From assembly GCA_038373885.1 (NCBI GenBank), contig JAWZYV010013163.1, forward strand, positions 372,001 through 436,000: DNA of 64,000 nt, in the 5' to 3' direction. Positions 10,135 to 21,356 of the stretch are shown piece by piece. A model generated the notes under the pieces. It was not told the origin of the DNA. It did no database searches and worked only from the letters and a program-made list of their open reading frames with translations. The stretch's first letter is position 1, and every line of letters begins with the position of its first letter. This stretch comes from Cheiracanthium punctorium (lineage: Eukaryota; Arthropoda; Arachnida; Araneae; Cheiracanthiidae). The translations under genes and the position numbers were made by a program.

Positions 10135-10915
10135 ACTTTACTTTGGGCGCAAAGTAAATATTACCTAACGTTCCAAACTTGCTAAAACTTGCACACGTAA
10201 TCAATGGCTTCCGAACAATCAATTTAAATAAACGGGGGCCATCTGCATTGTTCGCAGTTATCAAGTTACGATGCAGAAATAGATGAGGTAGAGTTTAGAT
10301 GTTGTTAGACGGAGCGGTTTTAACCTACTAGAACCATTACTATTCAGCGTGATAAATTCTGATTGGTTATTTGGGATACCCAATTAAAATACAAAACTGT
10401 TCATTTGGCTTTTGATGCATAAGGGATGAAAATATGATTTCAGTGTATTTCGTTTAAATGGTGCGGAGATAGGCCTGTAATGTATTTCACAACTCATTAG
10501 CGGACAGGCTTTTAACCTTTTACAGGCAAAGGCCACCATAAAAGTATAGTTAACGTATAGTCCATAAAAATATAGTCAGAATTGACCAATGTTCCCAATT
10601 GGGAACATAGTGAAAATTGGGAGGTACATTTTTTTTCTCATTTAAATGACTCAATGTCCTTTAATTAACGCATTTGAAGGCAAAACATGAAAAGAACTAT
10701 GTCTGCATCTGAATTCGGTCTGTAAAAGATTAATGTTTCAGTCTTAGAATTCTGGATTAATTGAAATTTTTAATTACGTTTCAAAAGAAATTTACATAGA
10801 AAACATAGGAAATAAACGTAAGAAATTTGACTTATGCACTTGGACTAAGAATAAGTCACATTTTCTATGTCTGTTTCATATTCAAAAATAAAATAAGAAA
10901 GTTGGTTATTACTTG
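10135..10915. other. AT-rich DNA with one short perfect palindrome
   Basis: ATGTTCCCAATTGGGAACAT at 10589-10608 is a perfect 20-bp palindrome. Nothing else is recognisable. Confidence 0.5.
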
Positions 10916-11276
10916 CCCAGACAGTAAAGCAAAGTTGCACGAAACTTGCAGTAAGCTTGATTTATCAAGTCAATAAACTTGAATTAAGCTTGAAAATTTC
11001 AAGCGTGTAAGCTTAATGCAAGCTTGAATCAAGTGTTCAAGTTTACACTTGCCCAACTTGCATTAAGCTTGACATAGCAAGCTCAAATCAGCCAAACTTA
11101 AAAAAAAAATTCCTAAAATTTTTCTTCCTAAATACACGGGGCGCCCTTCGTCAATCTCGCCCCATATATTTTATTTTTCTACGCATTTTCCCCTCTACGC
11201 TGAAATTTGAAGTTATTTTAATCTGTTTCCATCTAGTGTATGCGGCTGGGATCGATCTCGGAACCTTTCGTACTCT
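10916..11276 (-). mobile_element. Partial copy of the 4462-5429 foldback element, inverted
   Basis: It begins CCCAGACAG and runs through the same AAGCTT-rich arm, the GGGGCGCCC-like segment and the degenerate tRNA-like head, in reverse order to 5429-5070. It then stops abruptly near 'cgtactctgta', so the far arm is missing. This copy shows that arm plus tRNA-like head are one unit. Confidence 0.75.
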
Positions 11277-12990
11277 GTATTCCTTTTGTTCTAAATATTT
11301 TATGATCACCAAATATCGGTAACAATAAATTGAAAATTATAGTGAATAAATATATAAGACAGCAGCCAGAAAAACGTTAGAGAAATTCCAAAGAGTGTTT
11401 TCTCACAGAAAAACTTAAGTATTAACATCCCATTTGCAAAAATTCAAATTTTCGCTCTCCTTAGCTAAGCCTTTGTTGGATAGCTAACAAATTGTTGATT
11501 TGAGGGAATAAAGTTTAGTATTGTTTTTACATCACTTTTTAAAAAAGTTTTTTATTTTTTCAAAGAACGATCTGTTATGTTTAAAAAAGGAACATAAGTA
11601 GAAGGTAATATATATTAACAAAGATAGTATTTAGCTGTCTTGAGGTCTGAGGCATAAGAGCTTGTTCACTGTTTTTCAATTATAACTTCAACACAAGCTC
11701 CTAATTTTTCTATATAATACGTACATCATAAATTATTTTTAAACTTAGTTTGACAGTCATGTTTAGAGTTAATTTTTTCATCATTACAAATGCTTTCATC
11801 CAGTTTTATTAGTTAGTTCTTTGTAATAAAGTTTTTTTTTAGATTAATCTCTTTAAATATGTCAAACTACCCCCATCTTGAGAAGCTATTTATAACAAGA
11901 TGAATTGCGAATTTACCTATGTACAAATTTTGAATACCGGGAAAAAGGGTTAGTTCAGTGTGTCCACCCAGTTAGTTCACCCAAGTAGTTTTCTAACTTA
12001 GTAACATTGAAATTACTTCGATGTTGGGAAAAAATTACACAGGAATGTTAAGACCGAGTGTAAGCCTATGTTAAGAAAAAAAAACTGTCAATACACTGTA
12101 ATTTTCAAGAATTTTTAAAACCAAAGCTTTCCATTCGTAACATCTCATACCTTGACACACTCAACACATCTTTTTTTTCCTCATCCGGTCATGTACCGTC
12201 CCTTTTAATATCAATTATTAACAGTGATTCGCTTGACTTTTAAAATTGTTTTCAATAAAAGGAAGATATTGCCCACATATCTTATTTGAATGGATCTACG
12301 AAACGAAAAGAGAAATCGAAAGAAAATGTAATATACGCAAAAAGACAAAGTGAAAAGTTCTTATTTGCATATAAATGAAATTGAAATCCTACTAAATGTG
12401 TTACACAGTTTCGGCTTTGAAGTGTCCAAGCGGAGGGGAAAAAGTTCTCATTTCAAAATCGAATTTAAAGTAAATTCATTTTATCTTCAAAAAGTATATT
12501 TGATTATTTTGGCCGAGGGAGAAGTGTATACGCAAATAAAGGGTATTATTTCTTCTAAAAAAGGAGAATTTTTCAATTTAGGACTATGCGTGTTTATTTG
12601 CCTGACTAGAAATATTATTCTTGGAGTTTTATGCTCTTAAGAACACTGAAAAATTAATTATCTTCATGGGTATTAGAGTGCCAGAAAATTATTGGAAATG
12701 CTTCAAGTTTTTATTTGTTTTTGAACGAAGGAAGTACCTGTATATGCTTACATTGCCCTCGATGAAAGTTTATAAAGCAGCTTATTATGACAACAGTTAA
12801 AACCCTTTATAAAGTTATATGTAAAACAAATATATAAAAAATTAAAAATATTCAAACTTCAATAAAACATAAATTCATCGTTTTACCTTGCAGTTATGCA
12901 ATTGGAATATAACGATCAGACTGATTTTCACTGAATCACTTCAGTGGGCCGCCGGGGGAAGAGGGTAAACCCCTTAACTTCACCGATTCT
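11277..12990. other. AT-rich DNA without recognisable features
   Basis: A 96-codon open frame at 12350-12640 has no ATG at its start, an AT-driven composition and no motif, so I do not call it. Confidence 0.5.
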
Positions 12991-13001
12991 TCCATTATAG
13001 A

Positions 13002-13030
13002 TTATCTGCTGCATGGTTTGCAGCAGATAA
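13002..13030. repeat. Short hairpin, 11-bp stem
   Basis: TTATCTGCTGC and GCAGCAGATAA flank a 7-base loop. It is isolated, with no gene nearby. Confidence 0.6.
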
Positions 13031-14103
13031 CATGCATACATTTTGCATCACCTGAAACTCTGAAACTCCTGGTTGTTAGTACATATCTCCATATTCAGAA
13101 AACAAGTATTGTAATATTGTATGTAAAAAACAATTACACCCCCCCCCCTTTACGTCTCTTGCCATAGTTGCAGTACTACGTGAAAGGCAAACTATGCCGA
13201 ACAATTTGTTCCATTTACTTTACACTATATTTATACAGTTGAAGGTGGCTCAAAATGATCCCCTTAAGTGAAAAAACGTGAACAAAGTAGCATAAATGTT
13301 TAAATAAAACTTTGTCCCTTTGCCACAATATTTTACGCCATATTTTGCATCATAAACATAGTTTAATAATACTTTAAACGCAAATTGAGTAACAAAAAAA
13401 GATTTTGAAAAAGTGTCTAAAGAATAATTTTGCCCTCATCCAAGGGCAAAATATAATCCTTCGTTTGAAAATAATTCTAAATTGTTTTTTATTGGGAAGT
13501 AAAAGCAATTAAAAATGTGCATAATGAAATAAAATAAGTTTTACAATCATAGAGTATGCATTATTTATTTTATGAAAATTTTAAAATAAAAAAGTGTCAC
13601 AAATAATAAAATTATATATTTCAAAATTAAAATAAAAAATTATGGCCTACAATAAACGCAGAGATAAATTAAATAGTGTAATGGGGAGTCAAAGTATTTT
13701 AAGGATAACTGAAGGGCTGCCAAGATGACTAAGATCCGGTACTGGAGATTCTTCAGTCGATGGATTATTTTACCCGGTAGTATGGCTGCCCACTTTAGGT
13801 CATATTACTGGAACACGCCAAGAAATATAAGAAACTAAACAAGTGTAATTCACATCTAAAAGCATACTCTATTCAGTAAACCGAGTCATATTTCTGTACA
13901 ATAAAGACTGTAGTTCTAAATAAATAGGACAGTTAGTGCTTATCTTATAAGAGATATGATAAAGCCCAGTTCTTTGCAGAATTTAACTCAGACACGTAAT
14001 ACACCGACTGCTTATACATCGGCATTGCTTCTTCTTGACTTGACACGACAAGCTTATGTATTAAACGGTAGGCAGCGCAACCTGTGTCTAAGAAAACATA
14101 TGT
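13031..14103. other. AT-rich DNA without recognisable features
   Basis: A C run lies near 13140. No gene was seen. Confidence 0.5.
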
Positions 14104-14112
14104 GTATCGTTT

Positions 14113-15945
14113 ACGAGAGGCTGGGCATAGCGGATTAAATTGCTCTCTGGCGATTTGGCGTGCAGTTAGACTCCTTTGGCAAGAGTCGTTTCTCCCGCTG
14201 TTATACACTTCACGCTAGGGGTTGCCGCCCGCACCGCAAGTTGATCCGCGAAAAACAGCAATATTTTTTTTTTTTGTTGTTGTTGATTAATTGTTCTAAA
14301 TATATATTTTAATGCATTTAAAATTGCAGTCTAAAATTACAATTTTAGATTTGAAGGTAATATGTTACGGAAATAAAAAAGAAACAGTGTACAGTTAAAA
14401 AGCAATCATCATTTGGCTTTTGTATGAAATTTACATACGATTAGAGAAAACCCTTCTTTAAATGTTTAGTCCGGGGTTTTAGCAATTAATAGATATGGAT
14501 TATAGATGCAGATAAACTCTTCGGGTTTAAACCTATATGTTATCCCATGGATGCAGATTGAAGCGAGGACGAAAATTGCATTACTGATTCTTGTAGGATA
14601 CTGAAAGATTAATATGGGCTAGCAATAATGTGTGTAACAAACAACAAAGAATAATAACCGCTCGTCTTTGTAACGGTAAGAAAGTAAATGTTAAACTTTG
14701 TGTAAAGTTCATTTACATATAATCCTTATTTATAAAATGCTAAATTCTTTTAATCAAGCACAAACTACAAATTCAATGAAAGAAAAAACTAATTCGTATT
14801 CAAGAATGATTTTTTAAGACTTTCTTTGGACCATTTTGTTTCAGTGAAAAATTAATAAGGTAAATAGCTAAAAACTTAAAATTAAATGAGAAAGCAAATT
14901 CTTGATAATTTTTTTACTGTTGACTTTGTTTTAAACCGCAAAAGATTTCTTATGAAATAACTTCAATTTACAAAACAAGTCAATCTTCTATATAGTATAA
15001 ACTTAGTTCGTCTGAGGGTAGGGGTGGGAGCACGTCACGTACCCTTGTGCCCTCCCTGTAGATCTGTGATGGAGGGGGCATCACCTGAGCTTTTGACTGT
15101 TTTTAAATAATCGGAAAAATGAGAAACTCAATCATTTGAAATGAATTGATGAAATATAATTGATGCAGATCCCATATATTGCATTATAATTTTTTTAATT
15201 TTTTTGTCTTAATTATCTGTTCTTTTAAAATTCATTCGTTCTTATTTCCCCCTTACTTTGGCTTTTAAAATTGCTATATTTTGTATGTTTCTTTTTAAAC
15301 AAACAAAATCCTAAATTATCCTATACAGTATCTTAATGTTAGCAATTCTGAGGTCGTTCTATTCTAATCGAAAATATCGAAAATTCCCACAGCTAGGTTT
15401 AGAGGATGGAGAACCGATATTTTAAACATACTTTTCTAATGAATATTTTTTGCTTGTAATTTTTTTAAAAGCACACTTCATGTAATACACAAATGAAAAT
15501 AGATGTAGTTTACATGCAAATGAACTTTACAAGTCATAACCTGCAGGCTCTCTACTTTACAATGTTTAAATTAGGATAGTTAGGATGTTTAAATTGACTA
15601 GTCCCCTTATGCGTCCAGCGTTGCTTCCTAACTTTAGTCTTTCAATGCTAAAGTGCGGAAGCAATGCAATTATTTGAAATGAAAAATTGATGAAACATAA
15701 CTGATGCAGATCCCATAAATTGCATCAATCCATAATCACCCCACAGGCCTTGACATAAGTAAAACATTAAGAAAAAATAAAAAGATAACAAGAAAACTGT
15801 AAATAGCTGCGAGATAAAATTTCATGCTGGCGGCAACCCCTAGCGTGCAGTGTGTAACAGCGGGTGAAACGACTCTTGCCAAAGGAGTCTGACTGCACGC
15901 CAAATCGCCAGAGAGCAATTTAATCCGCTATGCCCAGCCTCTCGT
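14113..15945. mobile_element. Mutator-like non-autonomous element: 117-bp TIRs, 9-bp TSD
   Basis: The left arm (14113-14229) and right arm (15829-15945) are inverted copies with four mismatches over the 115 bp compared. The termini read ACGAGAGGCTGGGCATAG on both sides. The element is flanked by a perfect 9-bp direct repeat GTATCGTTT (14104-14112 and 15946-15954). Long inverted repeats plus a 9-bp target duplication are the hallmark of Mutator-like (MULE/MuDR) elements. The 1.6-kb interior has no transposase; it is AT-rich and carries a ~60-bp internal direct repeat (about 15120-15185 and 15661-15731, both with 'tgatgcagatcccata'). Apparent peptides in the arms are not genes. Confidence 0.85.
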
Positions 15946-15954
15946 GTATCGTTT

Positions 15955-16703
15955 GCCCGGTAGGATCATTTTGGGCCACCTTTCCCTACTTATAATTTTG
16001 AATTAGACATCTAGCTACCATGCTTTTTACAGTTTTTGGCAATCAAAGCATAAGCAAAATGGATTGTCACTTCCCATTAACTCTATTATTAGAAGAGGAG
16101 CCAGTATTATTCTTAGAGTAGAGTGTGCCAGAGTGGTGCATTTTGGTGGCTTTGACTTTCGAAGCATACGTGCAATACGTAATCTTTTCCCGTTAAGAGG
16201 TTGCTGTTCAATAAATATTTTTAAGCGTTAGATTAAACATCGGGATCCCATAGAAAGAGTTAGCAACCTCATTCAAGATCGTGGGTAGTGAAATTATTAT
16301 ATAGGGCTAAAATATGGTTTCAATTTTTTTATGCAATGCAATTTTTGATGGGTTCATATAGTATAAGTCATATAAAGTATGCAAAATTTAAGCTCAATTG
16401 AAGATAGAAAGTCAGTGAAAAACTGATTATAAAATCTGTAGCAAACATGCAGGGGGAGTTGAATAAAAATAGTTAATTAAATAAAAATGTTGAAATTAAA
16501 TAATAATAACTTTATAAAAGTGTTATTTTTTATGCACTTAACTGTTTACAATTGAAAAGCTATTTTAAGTCACGACACCACGATTTTGCAGGTATCAGTA
16601 ATAACTACGGAACTCTCAAGTACGGTGATTTTTATGAACAAATTTTGTGGTTATTATAATGGTAAGGATACTGAGGATATAAATTTTTGTAATTTTTTTT
16701 CCT
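15955..16703. other. AT-rich DNA without recognisable features
   Basis: It lies between the Mutator-like element and the Ty3/gypsy insertion. No gene was seen. Confidence 0.5.
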
Positions 16704-16708
16704 AATAC

Positions 16709-16931
16709 TGTAACAATCGTAAAATGACGTCAAAGCATCGTCATCCTTTTTAGTTACAATCCACCCCAACTAACTCCATGGCGCGGGCTGCGCGGGCTCG
16801 CGATTTTCATTTATCCAGTAATTCGCCTAATCTTGGTGTTCTAAAGTTTTTTTAGTGAAAGATGTTTGCAAGAAATGATTGTAATATGATTTTGTAATGG
16901 TTGTAACGAATAAAATGATGTTTACAGCTAT
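16709..16931 (+). repeat. 5' LTR (223 bp)
   Basis: It starts TGTAACAATC and contains a GC-rich 'gcgcgggctgcgcgggctcg' block and AATAAA at 16909-16914. The 3' boundary is set by the target duplication; LTR identity itself runs two bases further, so the end could shift by 1-2 bases. Confidence 0.95.
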
Positions 16932-16934
16932 AAG

Positions 16935-16946
16935 TGGCGCCCAACG
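16935..16946 (+). promoter_or_regulatory. Primer binding site
   Basis: TGGCGCCCAACG lies three bases after the 5' LTR. The TGG start pairs with the CCA end of a tRNA, as expected for minus-strand priming. I cannot say which tRNA is used. Confidence 0.8.
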
Positions 16947-17018
16947 AAAAAATGGTACAGATAAGTGAGTGACGTTTTATTTTTACGTGAGTGACGTTTT
17001 ACTTTAAATTCAGGAAAT

Positions 17019-17924
17019 ATGGCGTATTTAGGAAAAGCGCGGAAAGAAGATCTAATCCTGCTTGCCCAAGAAATTGGTGAAGAAGAAGTTAGTACAGACT
17101 TAAAGATTATAGATCTTAGAAATTTAATTATGAAGTCTAAAAATTATGAGGAAGTGTTTGTAAAAGATGTCCTATCAAATATAATTGAAGTTCGGAAATT
17201 AAAAGAACAAGATATAATTAATGACAAGAATCTCGAAATAGAAAGGCTTAGGTCCCAACTCGAAGCTCATAGGTTAGGCTTGCCAACCGAAATTAATAGA
17301 GCTAGTGTAGAAATGAATCAGTCTATCTTGGAAGTACAAAAACTTTTACCAGTTTTCTGTCCAAAGGAAGATGATATGGGTTTATTTTTGAATTTGTTTG
17401 AAAGGCAGTTAAACTTCTTTAATGTGCCTGATTCTAAATGGGTTGCTTATTTGATCGGTGTGCTACCAGCCGATATCGCCAAACTTATTGCTAGGGAACC
17501 AAATGAGAAGACTCAGAATTATAAATACGTTAAAAACTTATTATTACAAAGGTTTAAGCTTACGGCAGATAAATTCAGACAGTTATTCTGTCAGCATAAC
17601 AAATCGCCTGACGGTACTTGGCGAGATTTCTATTTTGAATTAAGGACATACCTTGAAGGTCGTATTTCGGAACTGGGTATCAGTGATTTCGAAAGCCTTA
17701 AAGACTTAATAATTTCCGACCAAATAAAAAGAAAAACCCCATCAGAAATGAGAGATCATTTTATGGATGAATGGGCAGACTGGAATTCTCCTAGTGAATT
17801 AGCTGAAAAGCTTGATGCTTATGTAAATATTCGAAATAATTTAGGAAAAGACTCTGTCTATTTTAGAAAGAAATTTAGTGGATATAAAACTAGTTCGCCA
17901 AAACGAGACTACCAGTCTAAATGA
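17019..17924 (+). CDS. gag: Gag (capsid part) of the Ty3/gypsy element
   Basis: 301 residues from the first ATG after the PBS; the start is supported by the empty leader and the continuous frame. Residues ~5-40 resemble the SAP-like N-terminus seen in many arthropod Gag proteins (KARKEDLILLAQEIGEE, then an IDLRNLIM helix). Residues ~50-90 are a charged, probably coiled helix. From ~105 on the Gag capsid fold is likely: FLNLFERQLNFF, then LLLQRFKLT, and a C-terminal segment (about 195-275, with SEMRDHFMDEWADW) similar in style to the SCAN/capsid C-terminal domain. It should form the particle shell in the cytoplasm. It ends at a TGA at 17922-17924, beyond which the same frame continues into the zinc knuckle, so Gag here lacks its RNA-binding end. 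Confidence 0.85.
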   Translation: MAYLGKARKEDLILLAQEIGEEEVSTDLKIIDLRNLIMKSKNYEEVFVKDVLSNIIEVRKLKEQDIINDKNLEIERLRSQLEAHRLGLPTEINRASVEMNQSILEVQKLLPVFCPKEDDMGLFLNLFERQLNFFNVPDSKWVAYLIGVLPADIAKLIAREPNEKTQNYKYVKNLLLQRFKLTADKFRQLFCQHNKSPDGTWRDFYFELRTYLEGRISELGISDFESLKDLIISDQIKRKTPSEMRDHFMDEWADWNSPSELAEKLDAYVNIRNNLGKDSVYFRKKFSGYKTSSPKRDYQSK

Positions 17925-18071
17925 AGAACACAAATAACACAAATAAAATCTGTCTCAGATGATAGAAATCCTTTAACATGTTACGGTTGTGGTAACCCTG
18001 GATACATAAAGGCAAAATGTCCAATTTGTTCAAAAAACAGAGAAGAACAAACTAGATTTAATTCTGTACAT
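17925..18071 (+). pseudogene. Gag nucleocapsid zinc knuckle, after in-frame TGA
   Basis: The gag frame stays open from the TGA to the pol ATG at 18072, with no other stop. It encodes a basic stretch and a knuckle at 17979-18020 reading CYGCGNPGYIKAKC. The spacing is the retroviral C-x2-C-x4-H-x4-C, but the His position is Tyr (TAC at 18003-18005; a C-to-T change from CAC would explain it). A second Cys pair (CPIC) follows. In related elements this domain binds and packages the RNA. Here it is separated from capsid by the stop codon and lacks one zinc ligand. Confidence 0.75.
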
Positions 18072-20765
18072 ATGTACACTTGTTTGGGTTCACCCCCTCC
18101 AACTGTTTTGTTAGACATATCCATTTTTGAAGCAACTGGAGCTGTTTGCGCGGATACTGGTGCTAGCCGTTCTATTGGTGGAGAATCCTTATATAAATTT
18201 CTCAAGGAAAGAGGCCAAATATTAACGGATCTAGAACTTTCTATGCAGTTAGCTGATGGTCATCGAACTACGTCTAGAGTGTTGAGTGCTGACGTGCCAA
18301 TTACTATACAAAACCGAACATTTATTACGAATCTTATTTTCTTGCCCCATGCTAAGGGAAATCGCACTCTGTTGGGTGTAGACTTTTTACAAAAATCTGG
18401 TATTGTGTTAGATATCAAGAGCGGGTTTTGGCACTTTGATGACACACCTCGTCACAAATTCTCGTTTGCAAAAGAGGATCCAAATCTGGAAGAAACTGTC
18501 GAAAATATCGAAGTAAATTCTTATTCTTTGAGAGAAAGCGAAGGTTCAAGATTAGATTCTGAAGAAAAGAAAATTTTAAATGATTTGCTCTGCAAATATG
18601 AGAGAATCTTTCAGGCAGGGGGAGAGGCCACTCCACTAGTAGAGCATCATATTAATACAGGAAATCACCCGCCAGTGTCAGTTCCACCTTATCGGTTGTC
18701 CCCAGCAAAAAGAGAGTTGCTGAAAGCTAAAATAAATGACCTTCTTGTAAAAGGAATTATTGAAGAGTGTGAATCTCCGTACTCGGCACCAGTCGTCCTT
18801 GTTCCAAAACCGAATGGTGACGTACGTCTTTGTATCGATTACAGAAAGCTAAACTCTGTGACTATACCCGATTCTTATCCTTTAAAGAGGATGGACGATC
18901 TTTTGCATCAAGCCAAACGTACTGAATTCATGTCTACGCTTGACTTACGTTCTGGTTACCACCAGGTAAATGTGTATGCACCTGAAAGTGACAAAACAGC
19001 TTTCGTGTGTTCTCTAGGAACATTTCGCTATCGCAGAATGCCTTTTGGTCTGCGTAATGCACCAGCAACTTTTCAGAGACTTATGGATAACTTTCGAAAG
19101 GGACTTCCTGGAATAAATATACTTACTTATTTGGATGATATTATAATTTTGTCATCCACTTTTGAGCAGCACATGTCAGATCTTGAAGCTGTTTTTCAGA
19201 GACTTGAAAAATGGAAACTTTTTGTAAATAGAGACAAGTGTAATTTTGCATGTAACAAAGTAAAGTACTTAGGTCACTGGATTACCCCTAATGGCATTGA
19301 AGTAGACTCTGAAAAGGTTGAAGCCATCACTCGGATTCCGCCTCCCAAGAATGTTAAACAACTGCAGTCCTTCCTACAAACCTGTTCATGGTATCGACGA
19401 TTCATACCTAACTTTGCAGAACTATCTCGACCGTTAAGCAATCTCACTAAGAAGAAATCAACGTGGTTTTGGGGTACCCATGAAGAAAATGCATTTCAAG
19501 CTTTAAAACGCTGCTTGGTTTCGGCACCAATACTGGAACAGGCTGATGAAACAAAACCATTCATTGTTCGAACTGATGCAAGCAGCTATGCTCTTGGAGC
19601 AGTGCTCCTCCAGGGGGAGAATTCTGAAGAACGAGTGATTGAGTATGCTAGTAGATTATTGAATTCTGCAGAACGTAACTATTCAACTACTGAGCGTGAG
19701 GCACTTGCTGTAATTTGGGCTCTTAACAAGTTCCGAGGGTACATTGATGGAAGTGAAGTTACTGTGGCATCAGACCACCAGCCTTTAAGATGGCTCATGA
19801 GTCTTAAGTCTCCATCTGGACGACTTGCCAGATGGGCTTTGCAATTGCAGGAATTCAATTTGAAGATAGAATACATACCTGGAAAGGCGAATGTTATAGC
19901 TGATATGTTGTCCCGGCCTAGTTGTGGACATCCTCCTAAAGATAGCTGTGAGCTCTGCTCGGTCGTTGTGGACATACCAGCAAGTAAACCAAGTGATTTA
20001 CGTTTTAACCAAATGAAAGATGAAGAATTGAAAAAGATAATTAACAGCTTTGAAAGTGACCAAAAAAGTGTTGACTATTATAACTGGACCGAACGTGGTT
20101 ACATTATGAACCAAGGTGTTTTGTACAGATATTCCCCAAGTTCAGATTCGGAAGAGGCACAGCTTGTTGTGCCATCGCACGAGAAAGAAAAGATTATGAA
20201 AGTATACCATGATTCGCCAACAGCAGGTCATTACGGTGCTGAAGGAACTTATGATAGAATTTCCAAAAGATACTATTGGACCGGAATGCGTTCATATATT
20301 GCAAACTATGTAAAGAACTGTGCTGAATGCAACAGGTACAAGCCGTCAAATCAAAAACCATCAGGATTGTTGCAAACTCCTGTTTATTCTCAAAGGTTTG
20401 AAGTCCTATCTATTGATCTTTTTGGTCCCTTACCAGAAAGTAAAAGTGGCAAAAAGTGGATATTTATTGTTGAAGATTGTGCAACTAGATGGGTAGAATT
20501 GTTTGCCTTAAAGCAAGCCACTGCAAAGGAGTGTGCAACGACGTTGTTAAAAGAAGTTATTTTGAGATATGGTCTCCCAAGACGTCTAATTAGTGATAAC
20601 GGAAGCCAATTTGTCAGTGGTGTAATGCAACAACTCTGTTTCCTCTTGGATATAAAACAAAGCTTGATTCCTGTCTATCATCCTCAAGCTAACCCGGTAG
20701 AGAGGAAAAATCGCGATCTGAAACCGAGATTGGCTATCCTTGTGGGTAATGAACATGACTCTTAG
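18072..20765 (+). CDS. pol: Pol: protease, RT, RNase H, integrase core
   Basis: 897 codons from an internal ATG to a TAG at 20763-20765; the frame is open further upstream, so this ATG is probably not the true start. Domains in order: aspartic protease with DTGA at residues 28-31; reverse transcriptase with LCIDYRKLN near 253 and the catalytic YLDD at 353-356; RNase H with D502 (RTDASSYALG), a TEREALAVIWAL helix and ASDHQPLRWL; integrase zinc-binding HHCC (H near 713, then H, and CAEC); and the DD35E core D782 (SIDLFGP), D842 (SDNGSQF), E877 (PVERKNR). All catalytic residues I can check are intact. The TAG falls at a position that is usually Trp and removes the integrase C-terminal domain. 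Confidence 0.95.
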   Translation: MYTCLGSPPPTVLLDISIFEATGAVCADTGASRSIGGESLYKFLKERGQILTDLELSMQLADGHRTTSRVLSADVPITIQNRTFITNLIFLPHAKGNRTLLGVDFLQKSGIVLDIKSGFWHFDDTPRHKFSFAKEDPNLEETVENIEVNSYSLRESEGSRLDSEEKKILNDLLCKYERIFQAGGEATPLVEHHINTGNHPPVSVPPYRLSPAKRELLKAKINDLLVKGIIEECESPYSAPVVLVPKPNGDVRLCIDYRKLNSVTIPDSYPLKRMDDLLHQAKRTEFMSTLDLRSGYHQVNVYAPESDKTAFVCSLGTFRYRRMPFGLRNAPATFQRLMDNFRKGLPGINILTYLDDIIILSSTFEQHMSDLEAVFQRLEKWKLFVNRDKCNFACNKVKYLGHWITPNGIEVDSEKVEAITRIPPPKNVKQLQSFLQTCSWYRRFIPNFAELSRPLSNLTKKKSTWFWGTHEENAFQALKRCLVSAPILEQADETKPFIVRTDASSYALGAVLLQGENSEERVIEYASRLLNSAERNYSTTEREALAVIWALNKFRGYIDGSEVTVASDHQPLRWLMSLKSPSGRLARWALQLQEFNLKIEYIPGKANVIADMLSRPSCGHPPKDSCELCSVVVDIPASKPSDLRFNQMKDEELKKIINSFESDQKSVDYYNWTERGYIMNQGVLYRYSPSSDSEEAQLVVPSHEKEKIMKVYHDSPTAGHYGAEGTYDRISKRYYWTGMRSYIANYVKNCAECNRYKPSNQKPSGLLQTPVYSQRFEVLSIDLFGPLPESKSGKKWIFIVEDCATRWVELFALKQATAKECATTLLKEVILRYGLPRRLISDNGSQFVSGVMQQLCFLLDIKQSLIPVYHPQANPVERKNRDLKPRLAILVGNEHDS

Positions 20766-21356
20766 GAAGAAAAGCTTCCAACAATTCGTTTTGCTATGAA
20801 CACTGCCAAATGTGATACCACCGGACAAAGTGCAGCATATTTGCAGTTCGGCCGAGAACTACGGACTGACGTACAGCATGACATACGTGCAGTTATTTAT
20901 AACGGCAATTTTGTGCCAGAAATTACACCATATTTGAAGAGATTTGCTAATATTTCTAAGGAAATTAAGGAAAGAATGGAAATAAAACAAGACCAAAGAA
21001 AGAAATATGCTGATCGTAAAAGGCAGCAAGGACCTAACTTCATACCGGGAGATAAAGTATGGGTAACCTCACATCCTGTGAGTAAAGCCTCCAATCACAA
21101 AATTGCAAAGTTCATGCCTAAGCGTGATGGACCATATGTGATATTGACTCAAAGATCGCCTACTACATTTGAAATTGCAAGCCTGGATAATCCACATGAA
21201 CCGCTTGCAACATATCATTCATCAGCATTAAAATTGTGTCATAATTCGGACGCTACACCAGTGGCTCCGATAAGAAAACGAGGTAGACCACCGAAAAAGC
21301 ATCCTGGTTCTTCGTCGGGACGTCGTCAGAACCAGAGGGAGAGGGGGAGGATGTAA
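20766..21356 (+). pseudogene. Integrase C-terminal region, after in-frame TAG
   Basis: It is in the same frame as pol and open from the TAG to TAA at 21354-21356. The first internal ATG is at 20796 (186 codons). It shows the end of the integrase core (FAMNTAKCDTTGQSAAYLQF), a basic linker rich in K and R, and a GPY/F-type chromatin-tethering module (FIPGDKVWV, then KRDGPYVI). It finishes with an AT-hook-like KRGRPPKK and an Arg/Gly-rich tail. The stop codon overlaps the first five bases of the 3' LTR and the tail is coded by the PPT. It is probably only expressed by read-through of the TAG. Confidence 0.85.
21334..21351 (+). promoter_or_regulatory. Polypurine tract
   Basis: An uninterrupted purine run (AGAGGGAGAGGGGGAGGA) lies directly before the 3' LTR. 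It is the expected plus-strand primer site and also codes for the Arg/Gly end of pol. Confidence 0.9.

Noticed and set aside
12350..12640. 96-codon plus-strand open frame
   Set aside because: It has no ATG at the start, AT-driven composition, no motif and no partner exon.
18260..19975. Minus-strand open frames of 61-98 codons
   Set aside because: They are antisense shadows of pol of the Ty3/gypsy element.
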